DNA of 24,697 bases from Perkinsus olseni (taxonomy: Eukaryota; Perkinsozoa; Perkinsida; Perkinsidae). The stretch lies in the NCBI GenBank assembly GCA_013115135.1, contig JABANP010000653.1:1-24697 (forward strand), given 5' to 3'. The translations under genes and the position numbers were made by a program. Positions 1 to 13,811 of the stretch are shown piece after piece (position 1 is the stretch's first letter; the number at the start of each line of letters is the position of its first letter). The notes beneath the pieces were generated by a model. It did not search any database. It was not told the origin of the DNA and saw nothing but the letters and a program-made list of their open reading frames with translations.

Positions 1-1
1 A

Positions 2-3255
<3,254 letters not shown>

Positions 3256-3480
3256 ATTTTGCGGCTAGATTTTTCTGAAATAAATATTTGTACTGTTGGG
3301 GAATTTTTGCGATCTTCATTCTGCATAAGTTCGCTCTTGATGTAAAAGAAAATTCGACATGTCGATTTTCCGGAAAAATTAAAGTACCAGGGGCGAACCG
3401 GGATTGGAGAACCGTTCGCGTCCGAATCTTGCATTCTTTCTAGTAGTGTGCAATATTTTAGCAATTCTCGCTTTTCGTAG

Positions 3481-3849
3481 AGAGTCGCGGCGATTAGCCT
3501 ATTGAGGTGAGTTGTGATGTTTACTTGCGGACATCCAGGGTTCTATTCCGGCGAGAGACGTTTTTCGGCACCCGAAAAAAATACGTCCGGAGAAGAAAAT
3601 TTTTTCTAATTTATTAGGAATTTGCGCATCCACCAGAGGCACGCCGAGAAGCAGCGTTGTTACTCTTCGGCCGAGTCAACGATCGATATCAGCGGAGGGA
3701 GAACCGGTCCAGGTGATAAAGGGGAGGTTACAGGAAGGGGGTTTAGGGTGTATTTTTTATCAGCAATTCTTGAGGAGAATGCGGACTTGGCCCGTGTTTT
3801 ACCCGCTGTATGGCTCCCTTGGGCTGCTTCCGTCGTACGAGGATTATAA
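3481..3849 (+). CDS. Candidate exons of an unrecognised protein
   Basis: Exon 3481-3506 (RVAAISLLR) is followed by a gtgagt donor and an acceptor at 3617. Joining to 3618 in phase gives NLRIHQRHAEKQRCYSSAES, and the frame runs open to a stop at 3849 (ILEENADLARVLPAVWLP near its end), with an optional intron at about 3713-3763. A second frame through 3618-3712 is also open and can be spliced to 3775-3862, so the reading is ambiguous. It lies 230 bp after the kinase stop and could be a separate gene or part of an alternative tail. No family was recognised. Confidence 0.3.
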
Positions 3850-4489
3850 TTATGATTGTTAATGCCATACCACAACTTCACCGAATCGCGGTTGCTGTTG
3901 ATCTCGTACCACACCTCTCCCAGATCCCAGTTGCTATTTTCGATATTTGCTATGTTTCTCCTATTCCTACAACACTGTTATTCATCATCTCTGAGCGGCA
4001 GATTCACAAATCGATCAGCCGGGCGAGCGCGGTTTGCTTCACCCGGCTGCGTTCATTCCTGCTAGCCAGAGACTTGTTTCTGTTCACTTGTATTTAGCGA
4101 AGCGAAGCGGTAAATGTTTGCATATTTTCGTACGGGAATTGTTTGGGTCGTCTGTTGTTTGGATCCGTCACGCGCCACGAAATTATCGAGGCGCGTCGCT
4201 AGTTTAGCGATTACTGTGGCCGTTACTTGACTTGACCAGATTGATTGAAGATGCATCATCGCCGTACCACTCCTTCGCGAACTTTCGGTTTGTAGTGATA
4301 GTAGTCTACCGTGTATCATTCTCGGATTATGCTATTCTTCTTTATTCGAGTTGCGAAAAAGTTGGTATCCGTGGGGATGTACAGTAGTCTTGCTGAGGAA
4401 AGGAAAAAGGCGAATTTACTTTGAGTTGGTTAATAGTGCGAGGTCGACCCGTGCTTTTCACGAAAAAAAAGATACGCGCGGCGGTGACA

Positions 4490-4892
4490 GTGCAACCCCA
4501 TTATGGTGTCTACTGCCACTGCTGTGCTCGATCAGGTTATGGGGGTAATGTCCTCTCCTTGGCGTCATTCAGAGGAAAGTTGTGAGAAATTTGGTATGAC
4601 TGCGCCGCCATCTCTGCCGATCGATTCGACCTCCCCAGCAGCAGAAGATTCTCCGACTGAGGTTCTTCTGAGGGGTTTGCGGATTCACGAGAAAACCGGG
4701 GACATGACACCGGCCGCGGCCTTGGCGTTCTCTCATCATGAAGGCTTTGAAGCGGCGGATGGATCGACCACTCCGGTGATGATAGCGACGCCGAGGGTGT
4801 TGGGAAATGACGGCGAGAAGTTGGGTGGGAGTGTTGGTCGAGTGCCGGCTAAGAGGATCACCAGGATACACAGCATACCGTCAGAATCGTAG
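4490..4892 (+). CDS. Terminal exon, unrecognised Ser/Thr/Pro-rich protein
   Basis: Open frame from an acceptor (gtgacag at 4489) to a TAG at 4890-4892; an internal ATG at 4503 would give 129 residues. The sequence is low-complexity with short motifs such as TAPPSLPIDSTSPAAEDSP and a basic C-terminus (RVPAKRITRIHSIPSES), so it looks disordered rather than enzymatic. Upstream exons were not found; 3850-4489 shows no convincing coding. Whether ATG 4503 or splicing starts it is undecided. Confidence 0.4.
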
Positions 4893-5148
4893 TAAAGGGT
4901 GGAAAGGGAATTTTTGGGGGATTTTTCTGAAATTTTTGGGGGAATTTTGTTGGTATTGGCAGGGTAGAAGAAGGGAGTTTATTCTTCTTTCAGAGTGAAT
5001 TTTCGTTATATTTTTTTATGATTTGTTAAATCGCTTAGGAAACGGGGTTCGTCCAAACTTTGGTAAGGGGATCTTGGGAATTTTAGGATTTTCGTCAAAA
5101 TCGAAAAAATATTTGTCGGCATATTATTGTAGAGATGAGTAAATGAGG

Positions 5149-5186
5149 AGCCTTCAGTAACTGAAGGCTGAACTGAAGTTCAGTTC
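5149..5186. repeat. Two abutting odd-length perfect palindromes
   Basis: 5149-5169 has 10 bp arms around a single A. 5170-5186 has 8 bp arms around a single G and starts at the very next base. They are not the A-x-A'-y-A form seen further right. The stretch 4893-5527 around them shows AT-rich TTTTCCGG-type strings and no clear gene. Confidence 0.8.
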
Positions 5187-5527
5187 CCGCGGAGTGGGTG
5201 GAGGTTTACGCTTTTTTTGCTGTTTTCGTGATTTTCGAAATCGATCCCGAGAAGGGGAAATCAGGAAAAATGAGTTTTCCCTGATTTTGCCGAAAATTTC
5301 GGTGATCTCTCGGAAAAAGATTTTTGGGCGTGTCGCTACGTGATGGGACTGTGTCGGTTGTCGAATTTGTGTGGGTCGGATTTTATGGAAGCCGGCCGGG
5401 AATTTTCCGGAAATTTTGAAATGGATCTCGAAAGGTGGGAAATATCTCTAAGAGTAGTTTTTCGTACAGGAAAAAAAATTGGCCGAACAAGGGGTATAAT
5501 CGTGCGTGAATTATTCCGATTATTCAG

Positions 5528-6468
5528 ATATCATGTCTATCAAGCACCCATGTTCCACCAATTAGTGTTGAAACCGTTTTATCAGCGGCATCCGATTTCA
5601 AATGTCGTGATGGGATTGGTCATGGGGACCTCGACGTAATAAAGAAGGGAATCTTAGGTCGATCATTCCAATTGACGGATATTTAGATACGCTCGTAGTA
5701 GCATCGAGGCGGGGGTTGGTAGACTTATCCGGGCGTCTCATCTACACACTGGCGGATTCATTTTGATACCGAATCCAAAATTTCATGAAGACCCGACGAT
5801 TGTTGCTGCTCTTGCTAAAAATTTACGGCGAGGAAGAGGTAGTGATCCTGGGAGGGGTTGGGAATTTCGTGGCGCGTGACGGTGATACGGGTGGAAAAAC
5901 AGTGTGCGTATTTCCGAAGGGTAAAAGTGAGCCACTGGCATTTGTTGATTCGGTTAGATTTGTTCTTGGGGGAAATTTCCACTCCGCAATTTTTCGGAGA
6001 TCTTTAGGAAATTTTTATTGCTGCCGTTTTTCTGAGCGGAGCTTGTCAGTAGCGGTTGACCAAGTGGGATTTTAGTGAAATTTCACCGGCCATTTTTTTC
6101 GAAAATGTTTGCTATTTCTGTTTTCCGGAAAATTTCGGAGGAAATCCGGAAAATATATTCCCGTCATGATCAGGTTTCGGCTCAGCGTCGTTTCGTTTTG
6201 TTGTCTGGTGGATTCCCGAGAGTCTCTGGCACTTCGTCGAGGAGTGGGTCGGCCGAACGCTCAGCGAAGGAAGAAGAGAGGATTATGGAGATAATTGTGG
6301 TAGTATCTTTCGGCTTCATGGAACCCGCGCTTGACAGGAAGATACTTCTTCGATGTTGTGACAAATATTTTGCGTATACTGGAAGGGAATTTCGTGGCGA
6401 GCGGTCGTTAATGAAAGATTCTCTTTCTAGGTACCAGGGGTTTATCAGGCCACTCAGGGGGTTACGAG
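5528..6468 (+). CDS. Exons of an unrecognised protein, possibly upstream part of the HIT gene
   Basis: Phase-consistent exons: 5528-5635 (APMFHQLVLKPFYQRHPISN), 5699-5838 (SIEAGVGRLIRASHLHTGGF), 5903-5952, 6174-6296 (serine and charge rich) and 6431-6468. The first two look like a folded domain; I do not recognise it. The intron 5636-5698 holds a GTATCTT-family element and the intron 6297-6430 holds another. The orientation and spacing allow this to be the N-terminal part of the HIT gene at 6705-8060, but the joining exons between 6468 and 6705 could not be fixed. A long open frame across 6075-6647 is mostly intron read-through. Confidence 0.45.
5649..5690 (-). repeat. GTATCTT-family element in a 63-bp intron
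   Basis: 42 bp starting GAATCTTAGGTCGATCATTC and ending ATTTAGATAC occupy most of the intron 5636-5698. Confidence 0.6.
6303..6345. repeat. 43-bp GTATCTT...AAGATAC element
   Basis: Perfect 7 bp ends GTATCTT and AAGATAC, exactly 43 bp, six bases after a GT donor at 6297. The core differs from other copies. Confidence 0.65.
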
Positions 6469-6704
6469 GTGCGTCTGTGGCGATTCCTTTATTATTTTTA
6501 CGATGTTTCTATCAGTTTGCCGACGTTAATTCATTCGAGGACCTCCACACACCGATGGGCCCGGGGATTTCCGGTTCAGCGATGTCCCTAAGCCGTGTGA
6601 GGAAGAGTAGTACGGGAAGAGTTGCGAATGGTGTGGTATCGAGTTGACTCTCTGTATCGAGTCCTGGCCGGAGACCGAAAAAATCTTCGCTGTGCGCAAA
6701 TCAG

Positions 6705-8060
6705 GTATCTTCATACCTATCGAGATTTGGATTCCCCCACACATGTGGAGATGCTGCGGCACTTGCTGTCTGAATGTCAACAGTTTTTGACGGATCTTTT
6801 GGGAGAAAATTTTGTTAGCGGAGCGAAGCTGAGCATGGGGTTCCATTATCCGGTCCGGACGCAATACTCAACATTGCATATGCAGGTAGTAGCATGGGTA
6901 TCTTAGGTTGACCATAGTGCTCCACGGACGCTTAAGATATCTTTGTTTGCTGATATTTTTCTAGTATGGCCCTGTTCATGCGGGGTTGTTCGTGCAAAAG
7001 ATTCTATCATCAAGCCGCGTGAATTTACAAAGGCGAAAACAATCAGTGAAACATAAACTGATTTTATGAATAATCTCCGTCAAAGTGGCGTTTAATAACC
7101 CCGTGTAAGACAACGGACGGGATTGAACTCGGATGGTGCGGTAGAAGGTTGGGTGTCTTATCTGCTTCGCTGAATCGGATCTTTTCTCAAGATTCGAGTA
7201 AATTCCGGGGATGTGGTGAGTCGGGACGGGCGAGGAGTGGCAGCTCGGCACGTCTTGGCGGTTCTGGAGAGGGACCCGATGCACTACGCTCGAGATAACA
7301 TGCCGCTCAGGTGAGTTGGAAAAGATTTTTTCGGAAAAAATTCCGCAGATTTTTTCATGAGTGGCTGTAACACATTCAAGAAGTGAGAATTCCCTTTGGT
7401 CATTTCAATGGTTCCAGCAAGAGTAGAAAACATGTCGTACCGTTTTTTTGCTGGAATTTAATTACAGAATTTCTCCCATCCCTTCTCTGGGATTCTCTTC
7501 CGACGGACAGATACGAAGTGACGGAGAATATCAAAATGAATCTCCTCGCTGCCGCCGAGCTGGATTCCACCGGAGATGCCGCCGTTGGGGGTTCCCAAGG
7601 GGAAGAGGCGAACCAGGGTGACCGGCGTCCGGGCTATCTATTCAACTGCATTGGATTGGGACAGTAAGGTTAGCTAGGGATAATCGTGCGTGAATATCCC
7701 ACATTCGCGGAGGTTTTCGCTCAGCATTTCCTCTCATTTTAACGACCATTATTGGAGCTGCGCTTTCCTGTGGCATAAACGCTTCGTGTCGAATGCAACA
7801 ATTCTCTCTCAATGGGATGAAAAAAATCTCAACATATTCTTTTTGTTTCTGTTCGCTTCGGCATTTTTCAGTTTATTCTCTTCTGGGTAGTTTCCCCTCG
7901 GACCATTATTGCCCACAGATACGAGCTCCTACTGGGTGGCACAGAGTGCAACGAAGGGGGCGAGTATGGGCTTGACGGCTCTTCCATCAACGTCGGAGAG
8001 GATGCTTCTTGGCAGCATCAACAAGCCAAGGAAGGGCCTGGGGATGCGTTCGATAAGTAG
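6705..8060 (+). CDS. HIT/HINT-like nucleotide-binding protein, C-terminal exons
   Basis: Exons 6705-6885, 7192-7310, 7511-7663 and 7919-8060 join in phase and end at TAG 8058-8060. Exon 1 holds a helix (PTHVEMLRHLLSECQQFL) and then MGFH-YPV-RTQYSTLHMQ, matching the HINT3/aprataxin pattern GFH..P....HLHLH. The triad here is T-L-H-M-Q: the central (nucleophilic) His is kept, the first His is Thr and the third is Gln, as in the HxHxQ branch. Exon 2 gives LERDPMHYARDNMPL. Family members hydrolyse or transfer nucleotides. The N-terminal half of the fold should lie in earlier exons, probably within 5528-6700, but the junction is unclear. The last exon rests on good splice sites and an open frame only. 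Confidence 0.6.
6898..6941 (-). repeat. 44-bp GTATCTT...AAGATATC element in a HIT-gene intron
   Basis: Begins GTATCTTAGGTTGACCATAG and ends CTTAAGATATC, inside the intron 6886-7191. Its first 20 bases nearly equal those of the element at 869. Confidence 0.7.
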
Positions 8061-8780
8061 GCTAGCAAGATAGAAAATTTTTGGGTGAAAATCCCGAAAT
8101 TTTTGAACCATGAATGGTGATGAGTCGTTGCGTAGTCGGTTGTTTCCTGCAGGCCTATGTCGACCATCGCTGAGGGGTCGGTGGGCAGCTTGGAAGAGTC
8201 CCTCAGGGAAACTGAACGGTGACTGTGTCCTCGAGCTCCTCGCCATTTGCAACATTTTACACGCCGCTTGATGGTATTGGCTTTGCAAGTTTTCTGACCA
8301 GACACGTACCGTACTGTTTTATGTTTGTATAAGAAGTCTAGTGTGAGCAGCAGCAGCGAAGATTCTGTGTTATTGATGTTACTGTTGCTGCTGGTAGTGG
8401 CATCCCAGTTCTGTCGAAAGTTGGCCAGCGGTGACTACTGATGTTTTCGCACGGCCAACTAGTCGTTATTCATAGTTATCATTGTTGTTGTTTTTCGGCT
8501 GGGTTCGCCTTGTCCAGCCCTCGCTGCAGCCAAGTAACATTGTAACAGTAGCGGAAGGTCGGTCATTGGTCGTTGTTGAATCCGGGTTAGTATACTACTT
8601 GACAAGACTCAATTTGTTGCGTTTGATTGTCGTATACAGGTTGGATGGAAACCTCTTTACTGCTCGGTGGGGGGATTAGCTGCTGAGATGAATTCCAGTA
8701 CTAGTGGTCTCAACTAGTGATCTTTGATGTCTACATCCACTACTACATCATCGTTGGCATTGTTGGTACTGTTATTGTTG
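8061..8780. other. No gene recognised
   Basis: Flank after the HIT gene. An 8 bp inverted pair (AGTTGGCC/GGCCAACT) at about 8420-8460 and CAG/TGCTG-rich stretches are present. Open frames here are short with no motif. Confidence 0.5.
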
Positions 8781-8802
8781 GTATGCAATGCATACTATGC
8801 AT
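8781..8802. repeat. Zigzag scar, target GTATGCAT
   Basis: TATGCA-A-TGCATA-C-TATGCA, exact; outer bases G and T fit the 8-mer rule. Confidence 0.85.
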
Positions 8803-8846
8803 CCCGAGTTGTGTTATTAGTGGTTATCGCAATACGAGAAGTACAG

Positions 8847-8873
8847 TACTCGAGTACTTCAAGTACTCGAGTA
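8847..8873. repeat. 27-bp perfect palindrome
   Basis: 13 bp arms (TACTCGAGTACTT and its complement) around a single C, in a larger cluster of AGTACT strings from 8840. Possibly several overlapping scars. Confidence 0.8.
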
Positions 8874-9013
8874 TCTTCGAAAACTCCCAAATTGAGCGAC
8901 CTTGCTCGTGAGCTTTGACTTCCGTGTTCGTGTCCCACGGTCGACTTCCGATGAGCTTCGGCGTTCGCTTATCAGATAAAGTGCCGCTCAAGACTCACGG
9001 AGCCGAGTGATCG

Positions 9014-9035
9014 GACTAAAGTTTAGTCACTAAAC
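9014..9035. repeat. Zigzag scar, target GACTAAAC
   Basis: ACTAAA-G-TTTAGT-C-ACTAAA, exact; outer bases fit. Confidence 0.85.
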
Positions 9036-9212
9036 CACTTTGAACACGACCGGACCACTTTTACCGACACGCTTTGTCGGTATTTTTCTGACAGGAAAAC
9101 TACCTAGCTAAGTTTGCAGAACTTAAATATTTGCATACCAAACGGAGGAAGGCTCGATCTGAGCTAACCGTTCGTAGTGGAGTCACGAGGGCGTGATGTT
9201 CAGACTAAGCGT

Positions 9213-9234
9213 GTCGCTGCCAGCGTTACGCTGG
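9213..9234. repeat. Zigzag scar, diverged
   Basis: TCGCTG-C-CAGCGT-T-ACGCTG; the first arm has one mismatch and the left outer base does not fit. Confidence 0.6.
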
Positions 9235-9571
9235 AAACGACGAATCTTCGGAAATGTCTCTGAACTAAATAAGAAGTTATTGTGCGTCATTGCTAACACC
9301 ATGACACCAGTCGGTGACTGGTATTTGTACAAGAGTTCGGCTTTCTACGCTCATTCTTGTTTGACTTGAACAGCTTGATCCCCTGCTCACTTAGACCGCG
9401 TGAAAGAGTGCACTAAGGACTCACTGGATACTAGGGAGTCACTAGTATTCAGTGAGCCCTGACTCCCTGAATTCGGTGTTCAAAACTTATTCGGCTTAAC
9501 AGGTTCGGCTGCCTTCGTGTATTTACAACCCCATAAGGCCACGAAGAAGTCAGAGCACCTCCCCCCAAGGC

Positions 9572-9608
9572 CCAGAGGTGTGCTGAAGATGCTTCAGCAC
9601 ACCTCTGG
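9572..9608. repeat. 37-bp perfect hairpin
   Basis: 17 bp arms (CCAGAGGTGTGCTGAAG and complement) with loop ATG. No T-run follows, so it is not an obvious terminator. Confidence 0.85.
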
Positions 9609-9860
9609 AGATTTCGCAGTGAAGAAATCCAGCGGCTACCAAAATCTCCGCTTCATAGCCGAGCGGGACCATCTTCAGCGTAAGTGAGATGATGTTCGGG
9701 TAGACAATTGCCCGAGGACGACATTCGAGCGCTGCGCTCGAGCTGGCGGCCACGATCAGCCCCGTGGTAATATTAATCTACGGTGGGCCGCGAAGGCTCT
9801 GGGAGCCCTTCACGCCACGACAGAACACGATTCTTAACCACTTGCATAATGTTATTCTCT

Positions 9861-9882
9861 ATATAGGTCCTATATCATAGGA
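9861..9882. repeat. Zigzag scar, target ATATAGGA
   Basis: TATAGG-T-CCTATA-T-CATAGG, one mismatch in the last arm; both outer bases fit. Confidence 0.75.
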
Positions 9883-10192
9883 CTTCAGGAGAGTGTTTGC
9901 TGTGTAGGTCCTCGTGAGATTATTCGCTGTCACGCTGCTGTTATCCAATTATGCTCGCCAGGATCCTTGGTGCGGGACCGCCCCACCCTCCTCGCGTTCT
10001 TACTCGGTACCTAATACTGGAATTCATGAGAAGCCAGGAAGCACGCAGATCTTCACCGCGAAAAGACAGCGGAGAACACGCACCTAGCGGCTGGGTCCTA
10101 GCCAATAGTGATGTTCACTGGGAACCGGGGCCGTGTGATTTAAGAAAATAGAAAAAAGGCCGTATGAGCGGAAAGATCTCTGTAGTGCGTGA

Positions 10193-10214
10193 GGCTGAAG
10201 CTCAGCCGCTGAGC
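10193..10214. repeat. Zigzag scar, target GGCTGAGC
   Basis: GCTGAA-G-CTCAGC-C-GCTGAG, one mismatch; both outer bases fit. The right half extends to a 21 bp palindrome with 10 bp arms. Confidence 0.75.
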
Positions 10215-10252
10215 TTCGGAATGGATATGGTCTTATACGATTCGACCGATCG

Positions 10253-10274
10253 ATTGAGATTCTCAATTTGAGAA
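10253..10274. repeat. Zigzag scar, target ATTGAGAA
   Basis: TTGAGA-T-TCTCAA-T-TTGAGA, exact; outer bases fit. Confidence 0.85.
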
Positions 10275-10345
10275 GAATGGACCTGTGAACATCCAGTGCT
10301 TCAATCGCGGAGCCCTCTTGAGGTTACCACTACGGAATACGGGTA

Positions 10346-10367
10346 TTGAGATTATCTCAATGAGATA
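10346..10367. repeat. Zigzag scar, target TTGAGATA
   Basis: TGAGAT-T-ATCTCA-A-TGAGAT, exact; outer bases fit. Confidence 0.85.
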
Positions 10368-10398
10368 GGAGGTTCGCAGCTGCTCCGTGAGCTTTGCA

Positions 10399-10420
10399 GT
10401 ATGGGATCCATACTATGGAT
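10399..10420. repeat. Zigzag scar, target GTATGGAT
   Basis: TATGGG-A-TCCATA-C-TATGGA, one mismatch; outer bases fit. Confidence 0.75.
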
Positions 10421-10647
10421 CATTCGATGGGCCCCATCGACCATCGGCCCATCGGGCCCATTCGTCCTGCCGCAGGACGGATTTTACTGTAGGCTAGTGT
10501 CACTGCGTAGGTCTTCTTGATGAAGCCGAAGATTTCTGTGACAAGAAGGATCCGAGTGATCAAACAAAACACATTAAGAGTCTCAATTCAAGACTCGTTT
10601 TGGGTCCCAAGGTACGTACCACCTACTACGTACCCGGCTCCATATGA

Positions 10648-10669
10648 TTGTAGAGTCTACAATGTAGAC
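10648..10669. repeat. Zigzag scar, target TTGTAGAC
   Basis: TGTAGA-G-TCTACA-A-TGTAGA, exact; outer bases fit. Confidence 0.85.
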
Positions 10670-11011
10670 CAGAGTCATTCTGCTATCAGGACGGGCATGA
10701 ACTCTCCAAGCTCCCAAAGTTTGAGATATCTATCCGGGCCGGTTGTATTTGCTCCGTATTGAAGTACTTATTCCAGGGGTATCGAAAATTCGTTAAAGTT
10801 AGTCGAGCTGTCAGCTCATCAGGATGGGGACAAGAGTACAGATGGTAAGTACCTAGTACGTGCCACGTGCACTGCTATCACGCGCATTCAATAAGGCACC
10901 AATAAACCGTCTGAGATGATCCGGCTCTCCTCGTGAGCCAACTTGTTCGTTCTGTTCAGCTGACAAGCTTCATGCTTCGGGCAAAGATTGCGTCTCGCGC
11001 AACTGATCCAC

Positions 11012-11033
11012 TTAAACTCAGTTCAGTGAACTG
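11012..11033. repeat. Zigzag scar, diverged
   Basis: TAAACT-C-AGTTCA-G-TGAACT, one mismatch in the first arm; the right outer base fits, the left does not. Confidence 0.65.
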
Positions 11034-11630
11034 AATCCGGGAGTCAATGAATGGCACAAGGATTGCGCATTCTACTGTCACTGGGCCGAACGCAAAGGCC
11101 AATCTTGAGATACCTCAAGCGCGATATGATACCGACCAACTTGACGCACACTTCATCTGGCGAATAGAGAGTGAAGTCAGAAACTGGTCGACACATTCGC
11201 GATTCAATGTGAGCAACGTTTGAAAACAAATTCCAGCGATGAACATCAGCTATAACATCGCTAGCAGAGAAAAGTTGAACTGCGTGATGTTGAAAGTTGC
11301 CCCTGCGTGATACCTCTGCTGATGTGAAACTTGACTGCGCCTTCCATCTCCGCTTGAGAACAGAGTAGAAAGAGACTCCACACGAGCTCCTGCTGAGCAG
11401 AATCTGTTCCTAGAGTGGAGTAATCGGGTGAGAAAAAACGAAATGACTCAGCTGGGATGAGATTGATAATGGTACATGATACGGACTAAAGAGTTGTTGA
11501 TCGAATCGAATACTCGCCTTTTTACCAAGAGATCCCCGGGGCTCGCATACGGAGGGATGCTAAGCTGAGCATGGTCTGGTACATGAAGACTCGACCTCTC
11601 TCCTGTAGAGTTGCTGTAGTAGCAGCTGTG

Positions 11631-12051
11631 CTACTGCTCAAACATGCAGCCGAACCCCTGGGACCCATATGACCCGAAATCTTCGCAGACACCAGAGGCC
11701 GGGCAGTCCTGAGAATACGTGGAACTGGGCAGCGGTGGGAGAGCTACGGTTGGCTCACCTCGTCATACTCGCATTTAATAAAGCAGACCCCGAAGAGACA
11801 CTCTGCCGCCCCGCGGGGTGGCTTAGGACACCCGCTTCCACACGACTGTGTGCACACGACGGCCACAACCGTGCCACCGCTCTGAGTTGGACGGACCAAT
11901 GGTTTGAGAAGATCGAGCATGTTGCTGCACTCACTGTGATAGCGACAGCTTGGTCAGTGCTGCAAGAACATCCCAGTATGTCAGAACCTTTCACGTAACA
12001 TTTTCCTCCCGTCGGCTTCTCGTAGGTATTCCCTCCTGAGCCACAGAAATG
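11631..12051 (-). CDS. Secreted Cys-rich family protein, copy 3, 5' exon not found
   Basis: Three exons read on the minus strand: 12051-11935, 11881-11759, 11708-11631 (stop TAG), all phase 0, introns 53 and 50 bp with gtgag donors and ctcag acceptors. Exon 1 has GGNTYEKPTGGKCY followed by GCSC. Exon 2 has VVCTQSCGSGCPKPP and a C.....C...C run. Exon 3 starts DCPASGVC and ends CMFEQ. Motifs and both intron positions match the copies at 18790 and 21615. A leader exon with a signal peptide is expected upstream but was not identified; the gene may be partial. The function is unknown; disulfide-rich secretion is inferred from the copies that have a leader. Confidence 0.7.
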
Positions 12052-13000
12052 CTGGATAAATCGTCTTCGAGCATCTGCCTACCCTTAGTGAGCTCCGCTG
12101 AACTTGCATTCACGGACACCATACTTAGCTGAGCTTTGCTTCTCCTGGACAGCAGACGCAATGGATGTTCTTAATAGAGCGACAAGTTTCGCTTACGAAT
12201 ATCCGTCGGGAGACTCGATCGTGATGTCGAGGATTGCGCAACAAAGGCAAATGAGACTCATAATCTGGGCGATGATGTACATGGACGGGATGCTTCGTGA
12301 TAGCGTCGGGGCTGCTTGAATCAACTTTCTGAATGCTGTTGTTAGCTTAGCTCTCAGTCTGCACGCCGAGATGTCCCGTTTTGGCCGTCCCTCTTGAGCA
12401 ACGTATCATGCTGAGACAGGTAGAGTGTTCCTGCCACAGTACCGCTAGTGTGTGATCAAAATGGAATAACACTATTAAGCCCCACGACCCTCTCCTGACT
12501 CTTGACTCATATGGGGATGACTGCGTTCTCTCCGGCAGGTTAGTAGAGCTAGGTGGCGACAAAAATGAGGACATGCAGTGCATGCGTACTTGCCATGCAA
12601 ACGAGTAGTCTCACTCGGGAGTGAACTTCCTTCGAGCGAACAACCGACTGCAGCCTCCGCCATGTTTGCCTCATAGAGACGCTGAGGGTTGTGGATAGCA
12701 TCCTCAATGTCGTACCTGTGGCAAGACTCTCGGGCCCTGATAACTACTAGCTCAGCTAATTCGTCGAACTGTGCTGTTACAGCTGCGGAAGCTAGTAACT
12801 GTCCCTGCCCTTGCCACTCAGTTACTCCAGGAACTATGTTCCTTGGATAGTCGACTTGTAAAACACCTAATGCATTTACTTCAGTATTCGTTCAGGAACC
12901 TAAGGTGGCTTAACTCCGCCTTAAGTCCGGCGAGGGATTGGGGACGAGCAGAGTGCGGCGAAGCTCGCCGGACGCTAGATCATAGCTCCATGACCTGGTC
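12052..13000. other. No gene recognised
   Basis: Flank of the Cys-rich copy 3. It contains short palindromes (for example CATGCA-G-TGCATG near 12573) and a 10 bp inverted pair (TCCGGCGAG.. and ..CTCGCCGGA) at about 12925-12972. No supported gene. Confidence 0.45.
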
Positions 13001-13112
13001 TACACCATTTCTAGACCTACTCAGTAAAACCCCAGCCCAAATTAGTAGAACTCCAGAGCAATATAATTAAGCCCAGACCAAATTAGTAAAACCCCAAAGC
13101 AATTTAGTCAGC
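13001..13112 (+). repeat. Left arm of a ~540-bp inverted repeat
   Basis: About 100 bp starting TACACCATTTCTAGACCTAC that recurs reversed at 13446-13537 with mismatches. Inside it, a 50-60 bp unit (CCAAATTAGTA...CCCCAGAGCAAT) is itself repeated. Confidence 0.7.
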
Positions 13113-13134
13113 ACGCGAGTCTCGTGGCGAGACG
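13113..13134. repeat. Zigzag scar, target CACGAGAC
   Basis: ACGCGA-G-TCTCGT-G-GCGAGA, one mismatch in each outer arm; both outer bases fit. It lies at the edge of the inverted-repeat arm. Confidence 0.65.
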
Positions 13135-13445
13135 CATTCTGACCGGCCCCCTTTCCGGTCTGGGGACTCCGGCCATGAGTGGCGGTAGCGGTGGTAGAAC
13201 GAGGTCAGGGTACCACCTGCCGTATCGTGAGATGTGGGATATCGTGAGACTATGCGACTTTGTATAGGGTGTTTCAATCACGCCGAAACATTACACCCTC
13301 GTTGCTCAGCTATGGAAGGCATGCCAGTCCGAGGCTCAATCCAAATGTTCAACGGTTAAACTTCAACCTGTGATCAGTAGGATATCGAGGGTTTACTTCA
13401 TGTAAATTGTGAGTTTCCCCATACTTGTTGGTGACTTTGTTGAGC
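13135..13445. other. Loop between the inverted-repeat arms, no gene recognised
   Basis: GC-rich start with a GACCGG/CCGGTC hairpin near 13140-13160; otherwise nothing recognisable. Confidence 0.4.
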
Positions 13446-13537
13446 TCTACTAAATTGGTCTTTCATGAAACTAAATTGCTCTGGGGTTTCACTAATTTGG
13501 TCTAAGGTTTTACCTAGGTAGGTCTGGAAATGGTGTA
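13446..13537 (-). repeat. Right arm of the inverted repeat
   Basis: Reverse-complement partner of 13001-13112, ending GGTCTGGAAATGGTGTA. Confidence 0.7.
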
Positions 13538-13739
13538 GTATCGCTTGAATACCTGCACTAGCTTCGTTTGTGCGGAAGATGCTCCAGTGGCTTATCACAC
13601 AAAAACACGCCTTCTTCGTTGTGCGGGAGCGAAAAATTCCCCTACTCCCAGAATTTCATTCTAGCCGTTGTCGATCACTGCCAAGATCTTGCTTCCACGG
13701 CTACTTGGCCCTGCAGTTTCTGGACGTGCTATCGTGTAA

Positions 13740-13811
13740 GCCACTTTAGCTTAGTGGTAGAGCGTCTGCTTCGTAAGCAGAAGGTCGTCAGTTCAATCCT
13801 GGCAAGTGGCT
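13740..13811 (+). tRNA. tRNA-Thr(CGT), array unit 1
   Basis: Cloverleaf: acceptor GCCACTT/AAGTGGC, D-arm GCTT/GAGC, anticodon loop TTCGTAA, T-arm GTCAG/CTGGC, discriminator T. No CCA is encoded. Confidence 0.95.

Larger units (their letters stand above)
8874..9571. other. Intergenic, palindrome-rich, no gene recognised
   Basis: Contains two zigzag scars, a hairpin at 9063-9083 (8 bp arms, 5 nt loop) and a nested quasi-palindrome at about 9419-9455 (15 bp arms, one mismatch, loop GGAGTCA). Confidence 0.5.
9609..11630. other. Intergenic, scar-rich, no gene recognised
   Basis: Seven zigzag scars fall between 9861 and 11033, plus single odd palindromes (for example CGTCCTGC-C-GCAGGACG near 10465). 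Open frames here run through scars and carry no recognisable motif. Confidence 0.5.

Noticed and set aside
6075..6647. 190-codon open frame on the + strand
   Set aside because: It crosses a 43 bp intron element and several clear donor and acceptor pairs; only parts of it are likely exon.
13135..13445. Possible 5S rRNA or other structured RNA
   Set aside because: No 5S internal promoter or conserved stem sequence was found.
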